From an uncultured Lachnospiraceae bacterium (lineage in GTDB: Bacteria; Bacillota; Clostridia; Lachnospirales; Lachnospiraceae), in NCBI GenBank assembly GCA_902783935.1, contig CACZTA010000126.1, positions 1-5,399 on the forward strand: a DNA stretch of 5,399 bases, given 5' to 3'. Positions 1 to 5,399 of the stretch are shown here, piece after piece. Numbering within the stretch: the stretch's first letter is position 1; the number at the start of each line of letters is the position of its first letter. The notes below the pieces were generated by a model that worked only from the letters and a program-made list of their open reading frames with translations, had not been told where the DNA came from and made no database searches. The translations under genes were made by a program, and so were the position numbers.

Positions 1-25
1 GGATCGCAGAGATCCCTTTATTCAT
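1..25 (-). CDS. Possible first codons of a downstream gene (truncated by window edge)
   Basis: An ATG at 25-23, 18 nt after the RlmD stop, opens a frame that runs off the window as MNKGISAI. A weak ribosome site, GGA in TGGAAAAGCC, precedes it at about 6-7 nt, and AGAGG lies further away at 11 nt. No convincing terminator separates it from RlmD, so a co-transcribed gene is plausible. Eight codons are too few to show that the frame is coding, and no family can be suggested. Confidence 0.3.
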
Positions 26-43
26 GGCTTTTCCAGCCTCTTA

Positions 44-1222
44 TTATGTGTTTCCTGTCAGCAAAACTACGGTCTCGACGTGGCTCGTCCACGGAAACAT
101 ATCAACTGCCTCGGCTTTTTCCATATGATACCCATTACGGGTCAGATACTTCAAATCCCTGGCAAGTGTCTCCGGATTGCACGAAATATAGACGACTTTT
201 TCCGGCCTGACTGCTGTCGCCGCAGAAAGAAACCCTTCATCAGAACCGCTTCTGGGCGGATCCATTATGATAACGTCCGCATGCCCTTTCCCAGCCGCTG
301 TCTTTATCAGGAATTCGGAAGCATCTTCACAGATGACCTCAACGTTTTTTGCCTGATTCAGCTTCACATTGGCAGATGCATCCTTTACAGCCTGCCGGTT
401 TGACTCCACTCCGATGACCCGGGCAGCCTTGTCTGATACTGCGAGACCGATCGTTCCGATTCCGCAATACGCGTCAATTACCGTCTCTTTTCCGGACAGT
501 TCTGCGTAACGAATCGCCGTTTTATACAGATACTCCGTCTGAACCGGATTGACCTGATAAAACGAACCGGCGGAAATCCGGAATCGTTTTCCGCAGAGAA
601 CATCTTCAATGTAACCTCTGCCATAAGCGACGGATTCCCGCTCTCCCAGGATCATGGATGTCCTGCGGTTGTTGACATTAATAACAATTGTCGTAATTTC
701 CGGATGCGCCTTCACAAGCGCCCCGATAAAGTGCTTCTTTCCGGGCAGCACAGAGTTTGTCAGGACAAGTACCACAAGCATTTCGCCTGTTGCGCGGGCG
801 GTCCTGACAAGAATGTGCCGCAGCAGCCCGACACCGCTGTCTTCATTATAGCTGCGGATCCGGAAGGAAGCGGCAAGCGCAAGAATATCCTTAATTACTT
901 CCTGCGCCCGCCGGTCCTCAATCAGACATGTTTTCACCGGTACAATGCGGTGTGTTCCGGCAGCGTAAATGCCGGAAACATGCTGCTCCCGTTTTCCGAT
1001 TCTTTCATAAGAGCAGACGCGGTGCACTTTATTCCGGTAATACAGCGGATCATCCATTCCGTGAATACCGGAAAGACGCCCGAACGGCTTCAGAAGCCGC
1101 TCCACATCCTTCCGTTTCCTCTCCAGCGTCCGCTCATAGGCTTCTCCGGTAAAGGAACATCCCCCGCACTTTTTTGAATACGGGCAACCCGCTGTTTTTT
1201 CCGTGTTGTCTGTCTTCCTCAT
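44..1222 (-). CDS. rlmD: RlmD/TrmA-family 23S rRNA (uracil-C5) methyltransferase
   Basis: This is a SAM-dependent RNA methyltransferase that forms 5-methyluridine, most likely in 23S rRNA. From the ATG at 1222 it has 392 residues; numbers here use a longer GTG frame from 1282 that adds 20 residues. C33, C39 and C42 (CPYSKKCGGC) plus C119 match the four [4Fe-4S] ligands of RlmD. The Rossmann part has FYQVNPVQ, DAYCGIGTIGL and GVESN for SAM binding, DPPRSG (D341), the catalytic nucleophile C368 in ISCNPETLARDL, and the general base E403 in FPWTSHVE. An N-terminal TRAM domain, common in Firmicutes RlmCD (about 450 residues), is absent. The family fixes the chemistry; whether the target is U1939, U747 or both cannot be read from sequence. 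I chose the ATG because it lies 5 nt past the thrS stop and keeps all cluster cysteines. It has no clear Shine-Dalgarno, so coupling to thrS translation is inferred. The GTG alternative would overlap thrS by 55 nt, also without a ribosome site. Confidence 0.93.
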   Translation of the reverse strand: MRKTDNTEKTAGCPYSKKCGGCSFTGEAYERTLERKRKDVERLLKPFGRLSGIHGMDDPLYYRNKVHRVCSYERIGKREQHVSGIYAAGTHRIVPVKTCLIEDRRAQEVIKDILALAASFRIRSYNEDSGVGLLRHILVRTARATGEMLVVLVLTNSVLPGKKHFIGALVKAHPEITTIVINVNNRRTSMILGERESVAYGRGYIEDVLCGKRFRISAGSFYQVNPVQTEYLYKTAIRYAELSGKETVIDAYCGIGTIGLAVSDKAARVIGVESNRQAVKDASANVKLNQAKNVEVICEDASEFLIKTAAGKGHADVIIMDPPRSGSDEGFLSAATAVRPEKVVYISCNPETLARDLKYLTRNGYHMEKAEAVDMFPWTSHVETVVLLTGNT

Positions 1223-1227
1223 TCGAT

Positions 1228-2991
1228 TTATTCTGCCGTCTCGATCAGATCCAGCATATGTTCTTCGTTCATTTTCCTGCACATTCCGATAAACGTATCA
1301 AGCGGAATCCCGTGGAGCTGCTTATTTCCCCTGATATTAATGGAAATCGTGCGCTCATCGCGCTCCCTGTCGCCGAGAACGATTGTATACGGAATCTTGT
1401 AGTTCTTGCAGGTCTTGATCTTTTCCTTCATGTTGCGGTCACTGTAATCAACATCGAAGCGGATGCCGTTCTTTCTCATCAGTGCGCAGACTTCCCGTGC
1501 GTACTCGTTATGCTCCGTGCGGATCGGCACGACGCCGACCTGGACAGGGCTCAGCCAGAACGGGAATGATCCCTTGAAGTTCTCGATCAGGATGCCGATA
1601 AACCGCTCCATTGATCCGAAAATTGCGCGGTGCACCATCACCGGCCGCTTAAACTGGCCGTCGCGGTCTACATATTTCATGTCGAAATTAAGAGGAAGCT
1701 GGAAATCGAGCTGGATCGTTCCCATCTGCCACTCGCGGCCGAGACAGTCCCTCATCTGCAGGTCGATCTTCGGCCCGTAGAAAGCGCCGTCGCCTTCATT
1801 AATCTCGTAATTTCCTTCTCCGTATACTTTGTCCAGTATTTTCTTCAGGGACGCTTCCGCCTGATCCCACAGGGCGACATCCCCCATGAAATCCTCCGGT
1901 CTCGTCGACAGCTCCGCGCGGTATGTCAGACCGAGGGTCCCGTAGATTTCATCCGCAATACTCATGATATCATGGATTTCTTCCTCGATCTGGTCCTCCG
2001 TGATCAGGTTGTGAGCGTCATCCTGGCGGAACAGCTGTACACGGAACAGGCCGTTCAGCTCACCTGATTTTTCTTTTCTGTGAATGACATCAACCGTGTT
2101 CAGGCGGACCGGCAGATCTTTATAACTGTGCTGCTCCCTCTGATAGACCTTCACGGCATTCGGGCAGTTCATCGGTTTGACAGCCCAGTAATCCTCTCCG
2201 TCTTCCTGGATGCAGAACATATTCTGTCTGTAATGTCCCCAGTGGCCGGATGTCTCCCAGATCTCCTTGTTGTTAATTACGGGCGCCGAAATCTCCGTAT
2301 AACCATGGAGTTCGTGCACACTGCGCCAGTAGTCAAGCAGGGCATTGAAAAGCTTCCAGCCTCTCGGCAGCCAGTATGGCATGCCGGGCGCAGTCGGATC
2401 AAACATGAAGAGATCAAGCTGCGGGCCGAGCTTCTTGTGGTCGCGTTCCATCGCCTCTTTGACGAGATCAAGGTGCGCCTTCAGCTCCTGTTTGCCCGGA
2501 AATGCGTAGACATAAATACGCTGCAGCTGGTCATTCTTCTCATCCCCTCTCCAGTAAGAACCGGAAACGGATTTAACCTTGAAAGCCGTGCCCAGAAGCT
2601 CTGCGGAATTGTCAATATGCGGACCGCGGCAGAGATCCGTAAAGTCGTCTCCCGTGTCATAGATCGTAATCTTTTCATCTTCCGGGAGATCAAGGATCAG
2701 CTCCGTCTTGTATTTCTGGTTCTTAAAGAGATCAAGAGCTTCCTCTTTCGACACTTCCCTGCGCGTCCAGGCTTCTTTTCTCTTCAGGATCTCACGCATC
2801 TTGTCTTCGATGGTCTTGAAGTCATCCTTATTCAGGGTTCTCGGGAGCGTGAAGTCATAATACAGCCCGTCTGCGATCTGCGGGCCGATCGCATACTGTA
2901 CGTTTTCCTTTCCGAACATCTCCACGACTGCCTTGGCGAGAATATGCGCCAGCGAGTGGCGGTACACCTGTAAAAACTCTTCGCGTTCCAT
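1228..2991 (-). CDS. thrS: Threonine--tRNA ligase (threonyl-tRNA synthetase) lacking the TGS domain
   Basis: This class II aminoacyl-tRNA synthetase attaches threonine to tRNA-Thr using ATP in the cytoplasm. The preferred start gives 587 residues; numbers here use the 589-residue form that begins MIM. The N2 editing domain that hydrolyses Ser-tRNA-Thr comes first, with HSLAH (H14, H18) and CRGPH (C123, H127). The catalytic domain follows with motif 2 HRKE (R307) and QDDAH, and motif 3 in VHRAIFGSMERF. The zinc ligands are C278, H329 and H456; the first two are 51 residues apart, the same as C334 and H385 of the E. coli enzyme. The anticodon-binding domain starts near LSPVQVGVVPI (about 483) and includes RNMKEKIKTC and VLGDRERDERT. 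Compared with the 642-residue E. coli enzyme the N-terminal TGS domain (about 60 residues) is missing, and the 61-nt upstream gap cannot hold it. Local variants are CPNAV instead of CPGHV and RVQLFRQDD instead of RVRGFTQDD. The gene has its own promoter and no T-box leader. Confidence 0.97.
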   Translation of the reverse strand: MEREEFLQVYRHSLAHILAKAVVEMFGKENVQYAIGPQIADGLYYDFTLPRTLNKDDFKTIEDKMREILKRKEAWTRREVSKEEALDLFKNQKYKTELILDLPEDEKITIYDTGDDFTDLCRGPHIDNSAELLGTAFKVKSVSGSYWRGDEKNDQLQRIYVYAFPGKQELKAHLDLVKEAMERDHKKLGPQLDLFMFDPTAPGMPYWLPRGWKLFNALLDYWRSVHELHGYTEISAPVINNKEIWETSGHWGHYRQNMFCIQEDGEDYWAVKPMNCPNAVKVYQREQHSYKDLPVRLNTVDVIHRKEKSGELNGLFRVQLFRQDDAHNLITEDQIEEEIHDIMSIADEIYGTLGLTYRAELSTRPEDFMGDVALWDQAEASLKKILDKVYGEGNYEINEGDGAFYGPKIDLQMRDCLGREWQMGTIQLDFQLPLNFDMKYVDRDGQFKRPVMVHRAIFGSMERFIGILIENFKGSFPFWLSPVQVGVVPIRTEHNEYAREVCALMRKNGIRFDVDYSDRNMKEKIKTCKNYKIPYTIVLGDRERDERTISINIRGNKQLHGIPLDTFIGMCRKMNEEHMLDLIETAE

Positions 2992-2997
2992 TATCAT

Positions 2998-3005
2998 TCC
3001 TCTCT
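2998..3005 (-). promoter_or_regulatory. Ribosome binding site deciding the thrS start
   Basis: The purine run AGAGAGGA abuts the first ATG (2997-2995) with no spacer, but stands 6 nt ahead of a second in-frame ATG at 2991-2989 (AGGA-ATGATA-ATG). The second has normal Shine-Dalgarno spacing and is the likelier start. Confidence 0.7.
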
Positions 3006-3033
3006 TTCGGTTCCTGTGATTTCCTGACTGAAA

Positions 3034-3062
3034 ATTCTAAACAATAGCCATGCGCTTGTCAA
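3034..3062 (-). promoter_or_regulatory. Sigma-70/SigA-type promoter of thrS
   Basis: On the minus strand, TTGACA (3062-3057, a perfect -35 consensus) is followed after exactly 17 bp by TAGAAT (3039-3034, one mismatch to TATAAT). Transcription should start near 3027, giving a leader of about 36 nt before the thrS start codon. The -35 box contains the TGA stop (3061-3059) of the upstream radical SAM gene. No operator-like inverted repeat is evident around it. The expected start is inferred from spacing only. Confidence 0.8.
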
Positions 3063-4912
3063 GTCCGCCGCCTGTTCTTCCCGTTCTCCTTCCCCCGGAA
3101 AGAAGGCCTGCGGGGAGGAATCAGACACCCCTTTCCGAATCCGATCAGGTCCTCCCTGTGTTCCCGCAGAAGCGCCTCTTTGACAAGGTCATAATTCTCC
3201 GGTTTCCTGAACTGGATCAGGGCGCGCTGCATCGCCTTTTCATGCGGATCAGACGCGACATAGACAGGTTTCATGGTAAGCGGGTCAAGCCCGGTATAAT
3301 ACATGCAGGTTGAGACCGTTCCCGGCGTCGGGTAAAAGTCCTGTACCTGCTCCGGGCTCAGGCGGGCGGCACAAAGGTATTCCGCCAGGGCAACCGCATC
3401 GCGCAGCGTGCTGCCGGGATGTGATGAGATCAGGTACGGAACCGCGTACTGCTCCATCCCGAGACTGGCATTCACCTTTTCAAATGCCCGCACAAACTGA
3501 TTATAAACCCGGATATCCGGTTTCCCCATCAGCTTCAGGACCTCCGGCGAGACATGCTCCGGCGCAGTCCGCAGCTGGCCGCTCACATGATATCTGCACA
3601 GCTCCCTCAAAAATGTATCTGCGTGTCTGTCCGCAAGCAGGTAGTCAAACCGGATCCCGCTTCTCACAAATACTTTCTTCACGCCGGGCAGTTTCCGCAG
3701 CTTCCGGAGAAGCGCCAGATAATCACTGTGATCGATTTTCAGGTTTTTACAGGGTTTCGGGTACAGGCAGCGCCGGCCGGGACAGGCGCCTTTTTCCGTC
3801 TGTTTTCCGCATGCCGGGAAACGGAACTGGGCGGTCGGTCCCCCGACATCATGGATATATCCTTTAAACTCTTTCTCTTTAGTAAACAATTCCGCTTCCC
3901 GGATCAGGGATTCATGGCTCCTCGCCTGGACAATCCTTCCCTCATGGAATGTGAGCGCGCAGAAATTACATTCGCCAAAGCATCCCCTGTTCGAGGTAAG
4001 GGAATACTTTACTTCCTGAAAAGCCGGTATACCGCCTTCCCTGTCATAAGACGGATGCCACCTCCGCATAAACGGCATATCGTAGACATCATCCATTTCC
4101 TGCTGCGTCAGCGGTTTTGCAGGCGGATTCTGGACGACATAGAGACTGCCGTCATAGCATTCATAAAGCCGCTTTCCGTTGCAGGGATCCGTATTCATGT
4201 ACTGGACGCGGAAACTCTCTGCATAAGCCTGCTTCGAATCACGGATGTTCTCAAAGTCAGGGAGCCGGACCGCATCATAGATATCCTCCTCCTGTCGCGT
4301 CTTATAAACTGTTCCGTCGATGAAGGTCAGATAGCGTATATCCAGTCCGCCTGCAAGCGCATCGGCAATCTCAACGATGCTGTGTTCTCCCATTCCGTAG
4401 GAAATCAGGTCCGCCCCCGAGTCCAGAAGGATCGACCGGCGCACTTTTCCTGACCAGTAATCATAATGCCCGAGCCGCCGGAGAGACGCCTCAATCCCGC
4501 CGATAATGAGCGGGACTTTTTTATACTTCTTCCGGATCATATTGCAGTAGACAATCACCGCATAATCCGGCCGTCTGCCTGTTTTCCCGCCCGGGCTGTA
4601 GGCATCGGTTTTTCTGCGCCTGCGCGCCACGGTATAGTGGTTCACCATAGAATCCATGTTGCCGGACGATACCAGGAAACCGAGGCGCGGCTCCCCGTAT
4701 TCGCAGATGCTGTCGGGATTTTTCCAGTCCGGCTGGCAGATGAGCCCGACTGAATATCCGTGAGCCTCCAGAATTCTCCCGATGATGGCCATGCCGAAGC
4801 TCGAGTGATCGACATAGGCATCGCCGCAGACATAGACAAAGTCCACCTGTGAGAGTCCCCTGTCAGTCATATCCTGTTTTGAAAGAGGCATGAATCCGTC
4901 CGCTGCCGCCAT
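3059..4912 (-). CDS. ygiQ: YgiQ-family radical SAM protein
   Basis: A complete gene of 617 residues from the ATG preferred for its GGAG site; a start at 4924 would add METT. Positions here count from that longer form. Residues 1 to about 300 are the Radical_SAM_N domain typical of YgiQ (VCGDAYVDHSSFG, IIGGIEASLRRLGHYDYWS, YGMGEHS). The radical SAM core follows with SNRGCFGECNFCAL, giving C315, C319 and C322 in a CX3CX2C motif that ligates the [4Fe-4S] cluster used to cleave S-adenosylmethionine. Next come DVGGPTAQF, a four-cysteine patch (C372, C381, C386, C392), LRTAPEHVSPEVLKLMGKP, YAVPYLISSHPG and VQDFYPTPGT, all family hallmarks, and a short DUF3362-like tail. E. coli YgiQ is longer (about 739 residues). 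The family has no established substrate, so the function is unknown beyond radical SAM chemistry in the cytoplasm. The gene is bounded by a hairpin upstream, and its TGA stop lies inside the -35 box of the thrS promoter. The family assignment is very secure; the start is moderately secure. Confidence 0.95.
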   Translation of the reverse strand: MAAADGFMPLSKQDMTDRGLSQVDFVYVCGDAYVDHSSFGMAIIGRILEAHGYSVGLICQPDWKNPDSICEYGEPRLGFLVSSGNMDSMVNHYTVARRRRKTDAYSPGGKTGRRPDYAVIVYCNMIRKKYKKVPLIIGGIEASLRRLGHYDYWSGKVRRSILLDSGADLISYGMGEHSIVEIADALAGGLDIRYLTFIDGTVYKTRQEEDIYDAVRLPDFENIRDSKQAYAESFRVQYMNTDPCNGKRLYECYDGSLYVVQNPPAKPLTQQEMDDVYDMPFMRRWHPSYDREGGIPAFQEVKYSLTSNRGCFGECNFCALTFHEGRIVQARSHESLIREAELFTKEKEFKGYIHDVGGPTAQFRFPACGKQTEKGACPGRRCLYPKPCKNLKIDHSDYLALLRKLRKLPGVKKVFVRSGIRFDYLLADRHADTFLRELCRYHVSGQLRTAPEHVSPEVLKLMGKPDIRVYNQFVRAFEKVNASLGMEQYAVPYLISSHPGSTLRDAVALAEYLCAARLSPEQVQDFYPTPGTVSTCMYYTGLDPLTMKPVYVASDPHEKAMQRALIQFRKPENYDLVKEALLREHREDLIGFGKGCLIPPRRPSFRGKENGKNRRRT

Positions 4913-4918
4913 AGTTGT

Positions 4919-4922
4919 CTCC
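4919..4922 (-). promoter_or_regulatory. Ribosome binding site deciding the start of the radical SAM gene
   Basis: GGAG lies 6 nt upstream of the ATG at 4912-4910 (GGAG-ACAACT-ATG), an ideal spacing. The longer alternative ATG at 4924-4922 overlaps this GGAG and has only GTATCATAA in front of it, with no Shine-Dalgarno match. The site therefore favours the shorter, 617-residue protein. Confidence 0.7.
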
Positions 4923-4943
4923 ATTTATGATACAGAACAGGAC

Positions 4944-4967
4944 GGGCCGCCCTTTTACGGGCGGCCC
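4944..4967 (-). terminator. Probable intrinsic terminator after the transporter gene
   Basis: A perfect inverted repeat with 9-bp arms (GGGCCGCCC and GGGCGGCCC) around a 6-nt loop lies between the TAA of the binding-protein gene and the radical SAM gene. Read on the minus strand, the hairpin is followed by GTCCTGTTCTGT, which is T-containing but not a clean U-tract, so termination may be incomplete. The plus-strand side (TCCGCTTGTT) is no better, and there is no plus-strand gene to terminate. The hairpin ends only about 30 nt before the downstream start codon, so it could also lie in that gene's leader. Confidence 0.7.
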
Positions 4968-4991
4968 TCCGCTTGTTATCAGGTCTGCTTC

Positions 4992-5399
4992 TTATTTCAT
5001 GAATGTTTCATCCATCATCTGCTGCAGATATTCTTCATACTTCGCTTTGACGTCTTCCGGAACGATATCCGCGATAGCCCCTGCGGAAAGCGTTCCGTTC
5101 TGAAGGGTTCCGTAGATCACTTCCCCGCCGAAGCTGCCATCCTCTACAGCCTTCATGGAAGCGCTGACCATGGCGGAATTGTCCGTCACCTGGGAGCAGA
5201 TGATGCACTCGTTCTGTCCGAGGATATCCGCCGGCTGTCCGATATCATAGATCTTCACTTCGCCGGCCGCCTTGTTCGCTTCATCAATTGCCTGGCGGGC
5301 ACCGGAGTCGACTGCGGAGGCGTCGCCGAAGAAGACGTCCGCGCCGTTGTCGATCATGGCTTTCGCAAATTCAATTCCCTTGTCGGAAGCATCGAAGGA
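4992..5399 (-). CDS. BMP/PnrA-type ABC transporter substrate-binding protein, C-terminal part (5' end outside window)
   Basis: This is the last 135 codons plus a TAA stop of a gene that enters the window in frame, reading SFDASDKGIEFAKAM before the first internal methionine at 5357; that methionine is not the real start. The protein reads as the second lobe of a type-1 periplasmic binding fold: GADVFFGDASAVDSGARQA, then a beta-strand VKIYDIGQPADILGQNE, then QVTDNSAMVSASMKAVEDGSFG, then VIYGTLQNGTLSAG and a closing acidic helix PEDVKAKYEEYLQQMM. The ADVxF, QVTDN and YGxxxNGxL pattern with a C-terminal PEDVK helix fits the BMP (basic membrane protein/PnrA) family, whose members bind nucleosides or other small solutes outside the membrane for an ABC importer. 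The signal peptide and first lobe are not visible, so lipoprotein status and ligand cannot be judged. A more general sugar-type periplasmic binding protein is the main alternative. A hairpin follows 24 nt after the stop, which suggests this is the last gene of its transcript. Confidence 0.75.
   Translation of the reverse strand, partial: SFDASDKGIEFAKAMIDNGADVFFGDASAVDSGARQAIDEANKAAGEVKIYDIGQPADILGQNECIICSQVTDNSAMVSASMKAVEDGSFGGEVIYGTLQNGTLSAGAIADIVPEDVKAKYEEYLQQMMDETFMK

Noticed and set aside
1..15. Inverted repeat GGATC-GCAGA-GATCC at the window edge.
   Set aside because: A 5-bp stem is common by chance, and the flanking sequence is cut off, so no function can be supported.
26..38. Small inverted repeat GGCT/AGCC after the rlmD stop, considered as a terminator.
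   Set aside because: Only 4 bp of stem and no following U-tract on the minus strand.
2080..2973. A 297-codon open frame on the plus strand, antisense to thrS.
   Set aside because: It lies wholly opposite a certain thrS gene, has no recognisable domain, and its arginine/valine/leucine-rich text is what the complement of a well-conserved gene gives.
3080..3125. CCTTC/GAAGG-type complementarity near the 3' end of the radical SAM gene, considered as a terminator.
   Set aside because: The stem is imperfect, lies inside the coding region and has no U-tract, so read-through into thrS is more likely.
3554..4453. A 299-codon open frame on the plus strand, antisense to the radical SAM gene.
   Set aside because: The opposite strand encodes an unmistakable YgiQ protein; this frame shows no family motif and no credible ribosome site.
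4927..4932. TATCAT on the minus strand as a -10 box for the radical SAM gene.
   Set aside because: No -35 match at 16-18 bp (the position falls in the terminator hairpin), and the implied transcript start would fall within the GGAG ribosome site.
1..5399. Search for a novel defence, mobile or repeat-based system.
   Set aside because: No direct-repeat array, integrase, transposase, toxin-antitoxin pair or unexplained gap over 300 bases was seen; all long frames belong to known core families.

Overview
The window is a co-oriented stretch of ordinary bacterial chromosome with every supported gene on the minus strand, so transcription runs from high to low coordinates. The protein style (YgiQ-type radical SAM protein, a threonyl-tRNA synthetase without a TGS domain, an Fe-S type RNA uracil methyltransferase and a BMP-type transporter binding protein), the purine-rich ribosome binding sites and the roughly balanced base composition suggest an anaerobic Clostridia member, plausibly Lachnospiraceae. 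That placement is inference; there is no rRNA or other direct taxonomic marker.

In transcription order: (1) 5399-4992, the C-terminal 135 residues of an ABC-transporter substrate-binding protein of the BMP/PnrA type, whose 5' end lies outside the window. (2) 4967-4944, a perfect 9-bp GC-rich hairpin that probably terminates that transporter transcript. (3) 4912-3059, a complete YgiQ-family radical SAM protein with the CX3CX2C cluster motif and a second group of four cysteines. (4) 3062-3034, a near-consensus sigma-70 promoter (TTGACA, 17 bp, TAGAAT) whose -35 box contains the radical SAM gene's stop codon. (5) 2991-1228, thrS, complete in editing, catalytic and anticodon-binding domains but without the N-terminal TGS domain and without a T-box leader. 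(6) 1222-44, a TrmA/RlmD-family 23S rRNA uracil-C5 methyltransferase, with its preferred start 5 nt past the thrS stop and therefore probably translationally coupled to it. (7) 25-1, possibly the first eight codons of another gene.

ThrS and RlmD form a small translation-related unit: one charges and proofreads tRNA-Thr, the other modifies 23S rRNA. The radical SAM gene sits between two control points (the terminator behind it, the thrS promoter ahead of it), so it need not share function with either neighbour. I saw no tRNA, rRNA, CRISPR array, insertion sequence or phage gene, and nothing that amounts to a new multi-gene system. The points worth checking are the overlapping promoter and stop codon, the T-box-less and TGS-less thrS, the extra cysteines in the radical SAM protein, and how that protein's gene is transcribed.
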